From Microbotryomycetes sp. JL201 (lineage: Eukaryota > Basidiomycota > Microbotryomycetes): a stretch of 64,000 nt of DNA. Positions 37,217 to 49,022 of this stretch are shown here, piece by piece; position 1 is the first letter of the stretch; every line of letters begins with the position of its first letter. The DNA lies in contig JAQYUZ010000001.1 of NCBI GenBank assembly GCA_033819885.1, positions 434,001 through 498,000 on the forward strand, read 5' to 3'. The translations under genes were made by a program, and so were the position numbers. The notes beneath the pieces are model-generated. The model saw only the letters and a list, made by a program, of their open reading frames with translations, was not told the origin of the DNA and did no database searches.

Positions 37217-40200
37217 TTAAACCGGCGGTGGCGACGGTAGTGGCGGCACAGAAATACCACCGTATGGCGAGCTTGGTGGAGACCTACTCAACACAAGCAT
37301 GTCAGCAAAGTTGCGCCGTGCGCAAAGCTTTTCTGTAAAGGACCACTGACGGGCTGCTGAGCATCATGTCGCCAAGTCGACTCAAGTCCATGCTCTTGGG
37401 ATACGCTGGCCTAGTAGAACTATCTCGTCGCAAAGCCGATTCGTCGTGATCGTTGTCGGAGACCGTGGGCCTTGCTTCAACTCCATCGGATATCACCCCT
37501 TCCGGTGTTGAAGGCGCAGGCACCGTCTCGGCTTCGTCGACGCTGAAATCAATATTCGACATCTGACTGAGCAGCAAGTCGATATTGTCGTTGATCTGTT
37601 GCTTTGATCGCTTGCTACCAAATCGCGAGCCCGGCTCGAGATGCTTGGTCCAGGCGGCAGGCGTTGTCGGTGCAGATAGAGCTGCATCAGATCGCGCATA
37701 AGGCTGGACGGGCGTGCGAGGATCATATTCGCTGCGAGGTGACGATAGATCAATTGCTCTATCTTCGCCGCGAGCGCCGGCGCTCGGTACCTTCGGTGTT
37801 GAGAGAATTTGCGCTTGGTCCAAGCCCAATTCCGTTGGCGTCAATGGGGTAGCCGTCCCTGAAAGTTCAGAAACCGCCGATTGATACGAGCCCGAAGAAA
37901 TACTCGGCTGCATGTTCTGGCTCGTAACTGTCGCTGACGTGGGGAACTGAGCCATGAACGGAGAGCCAGGCACCAGCTTGTCGAGAAAGTCGGGCTGCGA
38001 CGGCAGCGCCCCGGTGTGGACATCCTCCACCTGACGCACGAGTGGTTCCTGGTCATCTCCTCGTACATCAGCTATAGACGAGTCCGCTTGAATGGGCTCG
38101 ACGGCGGATGGCTGTGACGGTGCATCGTTCGTCGGCGAAGGTACCTCATCCTTGCTGGGGACTTGTGGCGGCAGGAGATCAGGCCCGACCAATTCACGCT
38201 GCAGGTGGTCAATGCCGACAGTTGGTGAAGGCGGAGGTGCCAGCTCAGCCGGCAAGATGAAGTCGGGCTCTGAAGGAAGTTCAAGCTCGGTCGACGCTGC
38301 GCAAGTGAGATCAGCTGCCACATCGCATTCCTACACAGGCTTAAGAGATTGACTCACGTTCAGACGATGTTTTCTTCGAAAACATGCCGCCGAGCTTCTG
38401 GAACGCCGGCTTGTGAAAGAAAGCGTTGAGGGCCGGGTTCTTCTGCGACGTCGACTCGCTCAAACTCGTATCGGACACAGTGCTCTTGTCGTTCTCCTTG
38501 TTCTTGCGCCATGACTTGTTGGGTCGCAAGGACTTGAGACCTCCGCCAGGAGATTTGGGCGATGGCTGGGTGTGAGGCATCGCAGACTCTTGTGTTGCGA
38601 TAGGCAACGGCGGAGGACGGCGGACATGACGCACAGGTTCAGGATGCATCGCACTTGCATCAGACGGCGAGCTAGTTGACTGCCAGGCAGCTTCCGTTTG
38701 AGGCGGCATTGGCGATGGCGGCAGCGCAATCTGTGCTGGTTCGACGGCAGGTTTGCGCAAGCTCGCTGATCGCGGCGGCCTGGAAATCTCGATAGGGGAT
38801 TCGGGGGCCACACTGTCTGCAATCTGCATGTCTGTAGCCCGCAGATCCGAATCCTGCTCAACATCCTGCGCAACAGGTGTTTCGCGAGTCGGCGATGCCA
38901 ACGATTGTCCGTATCGGAATACTGGCCGGCTGCTGAGGCCGGGCGATGTCGGGCGACAATCCTCGATGTCTGCAGCTTCTTGGCGAGGGTCTTGACAAGA
39001 AGTCGACGGAGGCGGTGCCAACGCTGCCTGCGCCAATGCGAGCGGTGACGGAGGCAAGGATATCGATTCTGTTGCCGGCTCCGTTTGCTCGCTGATGACG
39101 GGCGATTTGCGTGAGCTCGATGGCGATAGGTCTGCAAGAGCACGCTCCAAGTCATCGAGGTTCTCCATCAGGCCAATTGTTGAAGCCCGCTGAGAGTCGG
39201 ATTGAGCCTCTGAAACGATGGACTGCAACGACGATGACGCCGACATGGACCTGTCAACAACGGGTGGCACCGCAGCCCAGCCGTTCCGTTGCTTGCGCTG
39301 AGGCACGTATTCTGGCGAAGAGTACGCGGTCGAAGGCGGTCTGACGTCGATGCTGACCAGCGGATTCGTTCGGACAGAGGAGAGCGAAGCCGTCCTGTCG
39401 TGGACCGGCGGCGAGTGTAGTTGAGAATTCTGTGGCTCGTCCTCGCCTTCAAATTTGCCGGTCTCGGGAGCCTCCGGGACACCAGAGCCGAGCCGAATGG
39501 GCGATGCAAGGTTTGCGTTCTCGTCGTGAGCGCCCGCTGGTCGCGACTGAAGCAAGTCCATGACCTCGGCGACCTCGTCTTCGAGCGCCAACTTGCTGTC
39601 CAGCGAATCTCTATCGATAGGTCGTTCTCGTACCAGCTCATGCGCTTCGTTCAAGGTGCGGGCGCTAAAGATTCCGAGTCCGGTCGTCTCGACGGTGTCA
39701 GACGCAGTTTCGCCGCCCGTGTTGTTCTTGAGTTCTTGCCACGTCGCTTCATCGTTTGGAAAGACTCCTGCCAGTGGCTCCTCGACTTGCACACGCTCGT
39801 TGAACATGGATGAGCTGCTAACAGTGAACCGTTTCGAGTCCTTGCTGACCGACGAATGCGCGTCTTCAGCGAAAGAGTTCGAGAAGCGACCAGAAGACTC
39901 GACAAGCGGCGTTCGCTCTTCCTCGCCATCGCCGATCTGCTCATAACCATCACGGGGGAGGGGCGACATCTCGAGCGAACTGTGCGACGAACGTCGCGAG
40001 CTTTGTCGATCGATTTCATGCAACCGCGGCGACGGATAGGACAGTCTTCTCGAACTTCGATTCTGAGTGAAAGATTGTCCGCTGATATTCGACTGCCTTC
40101 GTCGAGACGATGCTTTCTGCTCATCCTCATCCTCGTCCTCGTCCTTGTCCTCGACCTCGTTCTCGTCTCCTTCCTCGTCCCCATGTCCAGCCATGGCCGT

Positions 40201-41925
40201 GTTAGAATAACCCGAAGCCGCGACCGAAGTAGGCGAAACATTGTCCTGAGCTTGCTGATTGTCTGTAAAGACAGGGCTTGCGTTCCGACTGAGCTCGAGC
40301 GGGCGCAGCCCTCGAGCGGGCGACAAAGCTTGCTCAATGTTCCTGTCTCTGGCCAATGAAATGTCTTGAATTTGTCCGGGAACCAGAAGCATTGGCTCTG
40401 CCTCTCGTGCTTCCGATTCTTCTGACACGTTCGAGGCGAACTGCAGTACCGAGGTCGGCAACGGGCTGGCGGCGACACTCGGAGCGAGCGCTATGCTATC
40501 GGCAGACTCGAGCCAGGTCTCGTACCAGCGAGCTTTGCCGCCACGACGTCGGTCAATGTCGAATTCAACCTTGCCAACTATGACGGGCGCGCCCAGAGCA
40601 GGGCCTGACGGTTTCTGGTACGCACTGTAGGCGGAGAACGAGCGCAAAGAGGGACCGTGGCTCACATGCCGAGATCTTCCGTTAGGTAGAGGCTGCGAAG
40701 CGTGTCGCGGGTTTGGATGTGACATTGACGACAACCGTGCAGGAACTGATCCTCGCCTTGAAGGCCCAGGCGATGGGAGGCCCGACGGTAGCCCTCTTCC
40801 AACGCTTGGGCGAGTCGCGTGTTTGCTGCGGCTGGTGTATGTACGGTGATTGGAAGAAGAACTTTGCAGCGACTCCGTTGCAAAAGCGTCAACGTCGCCA
40901 CTCGTGAGGTCGCTGGATCCACAGCCCAGCTCGTCTGCGCCATCGCTCATGACTGCCTCGTGCTGCTGTTCAGACGCTCGCGCTTTTCGTGGACGCAGAT
41001 GACGCATGTCACCGTACGTTGGCGACGACCCCGCTTCGGAAGCCTGATTGCGCCGCAAAGAGGCCGGGATCGGGGGCACGGGCGGATATTCTTCGTCTTC
41101 CTCCGTCTGAGACTCTTCATCGAACGCGAATTGGTCCAATTCGTCCTCAAAGAATGAATGCCAAAGCATGCTCCATGCCTCTTCGCCGATTCTCGGTCCG
41201 TTCTCGAGTCCAGATGCACCGGGCATCGGTGCGGGAGAAGCGGACCACGGGTCGATGGTCGAGAGAAGATATAGTACGAGGCCACCGGTCGATGGCAGGC
41301 CATACTCGCGTGCAATTGCCGCCAGTTGGGATGGCAACGTTGGCTGCAACGGTACGAGCGTGCCTCGTCTAGCAGTTGGAAGCCGTCAGCTCTCGGACAT
41401 TCAGCGACTCCAGCCCAGACCTCGGGAAGCCCACCGAAAGTGCTCTGGGGGGCCATAACCGGAGCAATTCGGATTGCTCTTTGGATGAGGCGGATCGTGC
41501 GGCAGGTGCTCGGGCGGAATGACAGTGACCAAGTACTTCGGCGGCGCGGCCATTTGGGCAAACGCGGGCGACGCTGCTGGGCCGAATGACGTCGTGTGCC
41601 TCGGAGTCGGACTGAGCAGAGGGTGTATTTGGTGAGATCGCTGTGTCTGGTACCCGATAGAGGGGCGGCGCTTCGAGAAAAGCGTTGGCGCAGCCTGAGC
41701 AGTCGACTGCGGCGGACCTTCTCGCGCAGGTAGCGACGCGTCAAACGAGGTGGTGTGCGCCTGGCTCACGCATGGCTCGCCCTTATAAGCATGCGGGGAC
41801 TCTGCACTGCAAGATGGACGCGTGTCTGACGACATGTCACCTCCTGTTTCTTGGCACTCTGAGCTTGCAGTGTGCCTGTATGAGGGTTCTGCGCGCGGGG
41901 TGGGATAGCCCAAAGTCGTGGCCAT
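37217..41925 (-). CDS. Very large, mostly disordered conserved protein of unknown function
   Basis: A protein of roughly 1,500 residues that I cannot name. It starts at ATG 41925 (MATTLGYPTPRAEPSY). After a disordered leader there is one compact, conserved-looking block: KYLVTVIPPEHLPHDPPHP, then CSGYGPPEHFRRGTLVPLQP, then PSQLAAIAREYGLPSTGGLV. This resembles a fungus-specific domain, but I do not recall its name. The middle contains ALGAPVIVGKVEFDIDRRRG and ARWYETWLES, another likely ordered patch. The remainder is Ser/Pro/Glu-rich with acidic runs (DEDEDEDE), many SP sites and a basic segment (RPNKSWRKNKEND). After an intron the C-terminus has DNIDLLLSQMSNIDFSVDEA, and a last exon reads SPPSSPYGGISVPPLPSPPP. 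The stop is at 37217-37219. It has three or four introns. A signalling or polarity scaffold is possible, by composition only. Confidence 0.78.
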
Positions 41926-42483
41926 ACTTCAGCGATGGTTGATTGGCGGTGCGACACACTTGTTGCTGCGTTTTGCTGGATGCTTCGCGGACCGAAACCA
42001 GGCAGTCGCAACAAGTCTGTGCGTCGATCAGATATGGTGGATAGCTTTGTTTTGATAAAGTGAGCTTGCAGGGCTTTGTCATCGACCTGCAGCGACAAGA
42101 GCTCACGTCTAGTGGCGCGTTCAGATGGATCGCGCGTATGTGCGTGTATGCAAGACCAAAACGCGTCTTTGTTCGAACTAGCGACGCGTCAACCGACCTT
42201 GAGAAGCTGATGCGACGCAGGAAAGGACGCAATGGTGTATGTAATAGGAGCGACAGCGCGGCGTGCGATCTGCCGCGATCGCGATGAGCTTCTCGGACTC
42301 GTCGCCTTCGTCCGCAGCATCCTTGTAGGAGTATAAGCTGTTCGCCGCAATTAGCGCGTGCTGGCAGGCTGACAACACATCATGATTTCTCCCGTTCTGT
42401 AAAGGCTCTCGTCAGACGAGACTGGTCACGTGACCTTAGAAACATCGGTGAGGGCACGTCTTTTTACAATGAATCTGACAGCT
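41926..42483. other. Intergenic region
   Basis: About 560 bases upstream of the large unknown gene and downstream of ima1. It contains the palindrome GGTCACGTGACC at 42424-42435. A minus-strand open frame across 41837-42232 has no domain and is not accepted as a gene. Confidence 0.5.
42424..42435. promoter_or_regulatory. CACGTG palindrome (bHLH-type site)
   Basis: The same 12-base palindrome GGTCACGTGACC as at 32735, here about 50 bases downstream of the ima1 stop and 500 bases upstream of the large unknown gene. Two identical 12-mers in separate spacers argue for a bound motif. Confidence 0.4.
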
Positions 42484-44289
42484 CTAATTCATCTTGAGAC
42501 TGCGCTCCAGTAACGGTTCCAACCCTAGAGGCTTCTCTGCTGCAAATAGCCGTTGCGGTGCCAACCGGGCCCAGAAACTCTGGTCTGTATGACACGTTTC
42601 CGGCGCCCAATCCATTTCCTCGATGTCGGCCGCTGACACTTTCGCGCCGCTGTCATTTTCCTCGACGCCGATATCCGTCTTGCGTCCACTGAAGGACTTG
42701 GAGAACAGTGAGCTTTTTGCTTTGTGTCGGTCGGCAGAGATGACTTCTGCCCTGTCGTCAGGCGCGATTTGGAGACTGGACAGCAAGCTCAGCGGGTCAA
42801 TGGAGCTAGGAGCTTGAACTCGGGTCTTTTGTCCACCGAGTCGGACATTGGGCGGAGGGCGCAGGCGAATCAGTTTCGGGGAAGCTACACAAATCTGCAC
42901 GAGGGGCATAGTCAGCAGTTTGCTGGAAGAGGCAAGATTGGCACTCACGCAAACAAACAAGACTGTGCTACAGAATGCAATCCGCTGTACCGTGACGGCT
43001 CGACTCAGTGCACGGAACTCGTGCAGCATGGCCAATACGGTGCGAGCAGCCCAACCGACACCTTGAACGATCTGCGGAAGTAGCTGTAGTTAGAAAAAAA
43101 AAAAAAATGAGGTGTGGGCAAAACAAGGCCTGTACTAGATAGCTGCGACGTCCATCGACGTATGCAGGTTTTCCGAGCGACGTCTTTTCGCGAAAAGCCG
43201 ACCATGTTGGATCCCAGAATGCCCAGAGCAGGGAGCTAACCGAGAGCCAAGATAGCGTGTGACGTGACGGCTCTGAATGTGCCGATGCATGTGGCGCCGT
43301 GAGCAGATCAGGCCTCACAGCAGCTGCGATCCCGGACCGGACTGTCAACAGGATTTCGACGATCGTGGAAGGGGTACTGACCTGAGGCACACCCTAAGAC
43401 ACACATGATATGCGTGGACCACCAAGCGATGCCTCGGAACAGCCATAGCCAGCCAAGTATTCGCCATCGCCAGCTGTTTCGGCGCGGCAGATCGAGGTAC
43501 TGCTGCGCATGCTTTGCGGTTGCGCTTTCCCTCAATCTCCAGCCCAACGCGGATGCTTTCGCTCTGCTGTCTCGGCTGGCAATGATCTGCTCAACAGTCG
43601 AAGCGCACGATTCGCAGACGATCGGATACCTTTTGTCGAGCGAACGTCTGTATTCCTCGAGAATCTTGCTCGGTCGACTGTCTATTCGTTCGTCTGTTTC
43701 TCCATCCGGAAACGAAGCCAGCAGCTGAATTTGCAGTTGAGCGTTGTTGATGCAGTTTCGACACAGCGGCGAGCTCGCGAACGTTGGCGGCAGCGTCGAG
43801 CGGGTTGGAATGGCTGCTCGGTACACGTCAATGATAGCACGCGAGAGTCAAGACCGCTCTTCTGGACTTACCTCGTTTAGAGAAGGACTCCTTGTTCATT
43901 TCGGCGTTGCGCTGTGCGGTAATGTCTGGTACGAGAGTGCCATCCTGTGCCCGCGCGTGTAGTCTGTCAGATCGTAGGAGCCTCAGGAAGCGATGCGACT
44001 TACGCCAGAGTACTGTATGCGTTGCGTGCACTCGGAGCAGACGTAGTCGGTGTTTGAGCCGACCGCCGAGCCCTGCGCACGATGCTTGCCCTTGAGTGCC
44101 GCCTGGCGAGGAACGAGGTCGAGCTGAGTGAGACAATATGGGCAAGTGACGCTCGTCGGCTGGCGCGACCACCACGTCATCTGAGTCGGGCAAGCGGCGC
44201 AAGGCAACTCGTCTCGGCTTTGGCTTCACACACACCTTCAGCTACATCTACCGCCAGGACTCCTGCCTATAGCTGTCCCGCGCTGTCAT
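42484..44289 (-). CDS. Ima1/NET5 (Samp1)-family inner nuclear membrane protein
   Basis: A multi-pass inner nuclear membrane protein of the Ima1 family, linked in other fungi and animals to heterochromatin and nucleus-cytoskeleton coupling. The Cys-rich N-terminal domain is visible as CAAC and CPYC pairs, then DYVCSECTQR, the Asp-Gly segment DGTLVPDITAQRNAEMNKES, then LCRNCINNAQLQIQLLASFP and KRYPIVCESCASTVEQIIAS. Together these reproduce the order of CxxC pairs in Ima1 N-terminal domains. Hydrophobic segments follow: RWRILGWLWLFRGIAWWSTH, LSWLSVSSLLWAFWDPTW and IAFCSTVLFVCV. A soluble C-terminal region ends LERSLKMN at 42484. The start is uncertain: ATG 44289 works with a very short 34-nt intron (donor GTAGAT). 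Other introns are clear, for example one with a run of T before its acceptor near 43085-43135. Four or more introns are present. Confidence 0.68.
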
Positions 44290-44557
44290 CGTCCCTCACG
44301 ATTAATCGTCGGGCCGCCTTGTGTCGATACCGCTGTGCTCGACTCGTGCCTCAATGAGCCTTTCAAATGCCCAGCCTACCGTGTTCACAATTCATCGAGC
44401 TCTTCTTCGGTCTCGACAAACGATTCTGACCAGCCTGCTGCCTGTTTACACGCCATCGGCAACCGACAACAAGCATGGCACGGTCGAGACGGGCTTGCGG
44501 CGCGTATGCTCTTCGACAGTCAAGATTGGACCCCACATATTCAGCGACACAATTGTC

Positions 44558-45546
44558 ATGTCGACGGAGGACTCCGTTACAAGCTCGCCTGCCCCGAAAC
44601 GAAGAAAGACTGAAGCGACGAGCCCTGCCGCGGGCTCTGGAACTGCTGCAGCTCTCGCGATCACACCGGCGTTGATCAAGCGACTGAATGTCGCGAGCGC
44701 GAGCAACGCCGACCTGGCTCAATGTCTGCGCAAAGCGGCCAATGGCACAGCGAGCCAGCAAGAGCTTGCGAAACTAGCCAAACTCATTGACGAGATTGGA
44801 AAGAATGACAACAGCGGTGCTACGAATGACCCTGACGCGTCGAACAAGGCGTCGACATCGAAGGCCAACGTGGCGTCCACTTCCATTGCGCAAGCCGCCA
44901 TGTCAACTCAAGACGCCGCCTCTCTGGATCCGCCTAAACTTGTGCTGCAGTTTAGAGAAAATCCGGCCGTTCTCTTCAGTGTGCCAAACCACTTTCAACA
45001 CTCGGTGCACGCATCAGCGAAAGCGGACGCGGCGCCGGATCGCGACGTGGACATTCTACTCTCGTTCTTCGTCACCCCTGAACTCGAAAAGGGCAAGCAG
45101 CGCGCCAGCGCGTCCGAGGAGTCTGCTGCAGAAGACGCAACTGTAATTCCAGTTGACGTGGTCATTGAAGAATGTGATCTGGTTATGCAAGCAGCGATTG
45201 CGAAATGCAGCCGCACGAGCCGCAAAAAGGATCCGCGCGTTGAAGAATGGTGGAAGAAGTCGGTACGATTAGATGCCGAAGGCTCTTCCTTAAGGCAAGT
45301 CAGCTGACAAACCGACAGATCCAGCAGGCGCCTTTTCGATTTTCGTTTGTTCATCCGCCACCGTCCGATACTGCTGCTTACGACATCCCGGAATCCGACG
45401 GGGACGAGCCGTACCCGATATTTGTGCGAGAGACGAAAGAGTTTGTGAAAGGTGTTCCAGGAGGATTGGGCAAAGCTAGACGCGAGCAAGAGATGATAGG
45501 GATGAGCTCGGTCAAGGCTGCACCAAAAAAGCGGCGGCGGCGGTAG
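44558..45546 (+). CDS. Lysine-rich nuclear-looking protein, unknown
   Basis: Not recognised. The chosen start is ATG 44558 (MSTEDSVTSSPAPKRRKTEA), which gives an immediate bipartite-like nuclear signal (PKRRK). The frame is open upstream to an ATG at 44354, so a longer form is possible. The protein has an Ala/Ser/Thr/Asn-rich middle, then a compact block DPPKLVLQFRENPAVLFSVP and VDILLSFFVTPELEKGK, then CSRTSRKKDPRVEEWWKKS. One intron (donor GTACGA, acceptor CGACAG, about 45259-45318) joins to IQQAPFRFSFVHPPPSDTAA. The C-terminus KAAPKKRRRR is a second basic signal. The stop is at 45544-45546. The start is divergent from ima1. A chromatin or RNA-related role is likely from composition, but unproven. 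Confidence 0.62.
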
Positions 45547-46377
45547 AACACTTGTCTGAGTAGCGCAACGCTCGCAACAACAGGTTCACCATTCCGTCCG
45601 GGGCCTTGGCAAGTCCGCAGTCATTTGTCACGTGTTTGCGGCAGTTTACCGGTCGCAGCTTCCGCTCTATGCCAACTGTGAACCCGTTTCTGTATCCGTA
45701 GTCGGGCTTTCCTAGCCGTGCTTTGTCTGCGGCTGTGCGATGCGTCACCGTTTCTCCGACTTCTTGCAAGCGCGGAAACTTCGGGAGCGACGTTCGCCGA
45801 GGAGCCGCCGGCCAGTCGGCGATCAAAATCCACAGAAGTGAGCTCCCCTCACTGCGCCGGAAGGCATACCCCGCGTCGGTTCAACGTGTCTTTCACGTGC
45901 AAGTCGTCTTGGTCGTCTAGTTTCTACAGCTGGGAGCCGTCGACTAGTCTGAGTTGACGTATTCAAGTTTTAAAGACCGTGGACGCATTTCAGTGTCATA
46001 TACATCTTCGGATACATACTTTGAGCAATGCCAACATTCGAGGACGTCATGCAATTCTGTGCTTGCTTCTCCATCTTTTTCCGCGAGGCCGTCGGGAAAC
46101 CAGCCCAAGCCCGTCCGCGCTGTGGCCGCGCAATGGGAGGCGCTCTGCCTCGGCTGCCTGAAGAAAGTTTTTGAGCACGAGAGGCTGTTCATGCTCAAAC
46201 GCTTCCAATGGCACTCGTCTTCTGACAAACATCTTTGTGATCTCGTGACAGAACAGAAGCACGACATAGTCGTACAGGACTGTTTGTGATCGACTTCGTC
46301 GCCACTTTCGCCTTCCAGAAGCCGTGGAAGCCACGACTGGCCGCGAAAGGCGACATAGAGCTCTTCTGGCGCAGCCA
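45547..46377. other. Region without a supported gene
   Basis: About 830 bases. Several overlapping open frames of 80-145 codons exist on both strands, but they compete with one another, mostly lack an ATG at the right place and show no family motif. One minus frame (45512-45826) has a locally protein-like stretch (KPDYGYRNGFTVGIERK). A small multi-exon gene cannot be excluded. An upstream exon of the following coiled-coil gene could also lie here. Confidence 0.4.
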
Positions 46378-47792
46378 ATGCTCAAGTTGACACGAAATGG
46401 ACGCCCCGACACTGAAAAGCAGGGCTCTCCGGAAGAGGTGATCCCAACCGGGGAGCAATCGCTACAACTCGAGCATGCGGAGCGACTCTACGACGAGGCC
46501 CACGAAGAGCGTATGAGGAAGAAGGAAGAGCGCATTCAACACTTGGAATCGTTGCTTGGTATGCTGATCAAACAGGTCTTGAGCATGTATCGCCGAACTG
46601 ACAGAGCTTTTGAACAGCGTCCCTTGAGACTCGCGCCGAGCGAGCTGTCGGACTTAGTCATTCGACATCTATCGCGGCTTTGAGTGACATTACTGGATCA
46701 AATGATCTCTACTCCGTCGACGCTCTTCAGGGCCGGCATACCTCACGCGAGGAGAGCATTTTTCCATCATCGCTCAAGGCGGCGCTCGACATGTTACCAT
46801 TGGCGCATTCGGGTGCCTCGCTCGCGGGCTATCGGCGGAGAAGACAAAGCTCGCAAACTGTGAAGAGCGACGGCTCGGAAGAATCCCGTCGATCGAAAAC
46901 CTCGGGCAAGGGACTTTCTTCGTCGGTATCAGACAGGTCTACTCATTCGACTTCGTTGACGGCCAAAATCGATGTTCAAAAGCCAAGCGCAGGGACGTGC
47001 CCGATGTCCAACCGGAATCGCACTGAAACAGACGGCGTGCCTTCACAGGCAGGAAAGTCGAGGACAAAGGCAGCCAATGATCGGACGCGCCGGAGCCCAA
47101 TCCAACTTTCGTCTGCCCTCGCTTCAGCGCAGGCCGCTCCAGAGCCTAGAGTCCCGCAAATGCCTTCGACCACGCGCCCAAGCCCAATCAGTTCGCCGAG
47201 GTCACCAAAATCTGTCGCGTCCCTATCGCCTTCGACGGCTCCTGAAATGCTTTTCGTGCCTTCGCACTATGCCACCGCGTTTGCATCTCAACAAGTGCCA
47301 CTCGCGACTGCTTCTTCAACCCAACCACAGACTTTTCTGGCCGCTCCGGGTGAAGTCACCCAATACCAGCAACCGACCAGCAGCCCATGGCCTGAAGCCG
47401 AGCAGAATATGTGGAACGTCACACCAGGCGGTACCTTCGAGCCCTACTACGTTCCTGCTATGATTGACCAGACTCGGGCGCATCTCGCCGGACATGCCTC
47501 GGGAAATGGTCTCTACAGTGGATATCCGGCACCAATGGATTACGAGATTGGCATGCATCCCACTCCTTCTCCCTCCTTTCGTGGTATTGCTCTTGACTGG
47601 CAGCCAATCGCACAACAACACGCCGCTTTCACCGAGCCGGGTGGCTATGCGATGCCCTTGCCAACCGATTATGACTTTCACGCGACCAATGACAGTTGGC
47701 ACGAAGCCCATCGACAACGTGCAGTCTCAGATCAACCCGTACACGTACTTGAAACTTCTCCCGGCCAGGGCGAGACCGGCAAACGCCAGTGA
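46378..47792 (+). CDS. Coiled-coil protein with Ser/Pro-rich tail, unknown
   Basis: Two open frames are joined by a clear 61-nt intron (donor GTATGC near 46559, acceptor GAACAG near 46618). This gives a continuous helix: ERLYDEAHEERMRKKEERIQ, then HLESLLASLETRAERAVG. The spacing of leucines and charges is that of a short coiled coil, as seen after the DNA-binding domain of some fungal regulators. No Zn2Cys6 cluster and no bZIP NxxAAxxCR element is visible, though an upstream exon could be missing. The rest is Ser/Thr/Pro-rich and Tyr-containing (for example PAMIDQTRAHLAGHASGNGL and GYPAPMDYEIGMHPTPSP) and probably disordered. The start at 46378 is the first ATG after a possible acceptor (GGCGCAG). 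The stop is at 47790-47792. A transcription-related role is a guess. Confidence 0.6.
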
Positions 47793-48070
47793 CACTCCTA
47801 TCGAACAATTGTACGAACCCCGCAACGCATAGACAAATTAAGATAGATAGAGAGATACACGCTCATCATGTTGTATGTACGACAACGCGGCGCGCAATTA
47901 TTCCGGGTCGGGAAAGTCTGAATCGAAAGACGGCAGAGCTCTTCCCTTCAGCCTCGAGCACTCGAAGCGAGTTGACGGCACACGACGCCTGTTCAAACTC
48001 TGAGGATTCACTGTGCTTGCTCGCTCAAGCACGAGCTATTACTCTCGACTGCTAGTAGCGTCAATAAACA

Positions 48071-48848
48071 ATGCAGCGCCGGCGGCCTGGCAGCTGGGCT
48101 TACTTAGCTCTGGCGGCATGTCAATCTGCCGTCGCTCTCATCATCACAGTCCCAAATGCCACGACAGTATGGGAGTGAGTGTATCTCATCTCATGATTGG
48201 AGGAGGAAGGAGTATGGCCAGACGGCTCACGTGACCCGCTTCATACATTTGCGCAGCTCAAACAATGTATTGGAAAACACAGTCGAGTGGGCATTGATGC
48301 CATTGACAGACCCTCCACCCCGATCAAATCAATTCACGATATGGATCCGCAATGGCAGACCAGAGATCTATTCACCGGCTCTAAACACCACGATCGCCCA
48401 AAATGTAGACTTTTCAAACCCGGCCGAGACGGTTTTTGTCGTTACAGACGCTGCAAAGTTTTTGCCTGGACCCGCGTATCAATTGTTTTTGGCCGACCCA
48501 GACAATGCGAATGTTGTCTATTGCGAGTCGACGCTGTTTTCGATAGAGCCAATCGGCGTTGTTTCGCCTTCGTCAGTACCTACGTCATCTTCATCATCAT
48601 TGGATCGAGACGGCGGAACGACTTTATCGCCAACAACATCCTCGTCCATGAAAACGAACGCCGCCTCCGGAACCTCAGCCATCTCGACCGCGGCCGGACC
48701 TCGACTGACTCAATCAGTGCCAGGCGGGGTAGGTGATCAAGGCCACAATTTGTTTGATCCAAATAAGACAAACGCTGGCACCAGAACGTCCCGATCGGGG
48801 CGATGGACGATGGCAACCGTCGCCTTGGTGGCGTGCTTGTTCTGCTAG
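48071..48848 (+). CDS. KRE9/KNH-like Ser/Thr-rich GPI-anchored cell-surface protein
   Basis: A predicted 231-residue secreted protein. A signal peptide (MQRRRPGSWAYLALAACQSA) precedes ITVPNATTVWDSNNVLENTV, the opening strand pair of the Kre9/Knh1 N-terminal domain (PF10342 type), in which a V-x-W turn recurs; here VEWALMPLTDPPP and FTIWIRNG. The domain ends near YQLFLADPDNANVVYCESTL. A Ser/Thr-rich stretch and a C-terminal hydrophobic tail (WTMATVALVACLFC) behind a basic segment form a GPI-anchor signal. The single intron (48175-48256, donor GTGAGT, acceptor GCGCAG) splits the Asp codon after VW, and it carries a TCACGTGA motif at 48227. The family is tied to cell-wall beta-1,6-glucan or to wall association. 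The stop is at 48846-48848. Confidence 0.85.
48227..48234. promoter_or_regulatory. TCACGTGA motif inside the intron of the KRE9-like gene
   Basis: The same 8-base CACGTG-centred palindrome found in other spacers of this window, here within the first intron, about 155 bases downstream of the ATG. An intronic regulatory site is possible; chance is not excluded. Confidence 0.3.
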
Positions 48849-49022
48849 GCTTGAGAAAGGGCATAGGATTGAACGTGTTGCATATTGTTGTATCACTGAT
48901 GTGTTGAAAGATCTCTGACGTGATTGTGCAAGAGCTCAGGTGTGCAATGTACAATACATCTACAAATGAGCTCGCGTCTCTACGCACTTCTCCGGAGGAA
49001 CAGACAATCTGGTCTGCGCCCC

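Noticed and set aside
41837-42232. Minus-strand open frame of about 130 codons
   Set aside because: It overlaps the start of the large unknown gene and shows no domain or good splice links.
45512-45833. Minus-strand open frame with a protein-like stretch (KPDYGYRNGFTVGIERK)
   Set aside because: It overlaps the end of the gene at 44558-45546, has no good ATG and no family match. Kept only as a possibility for a spliced gene.
45944-46412. Competing open frames of 110-145 codons on both strands
   Set aside because: Several frames are open at once, starts are not ATG, and no motif is seen. This looks like chance in GC-rich DNA.
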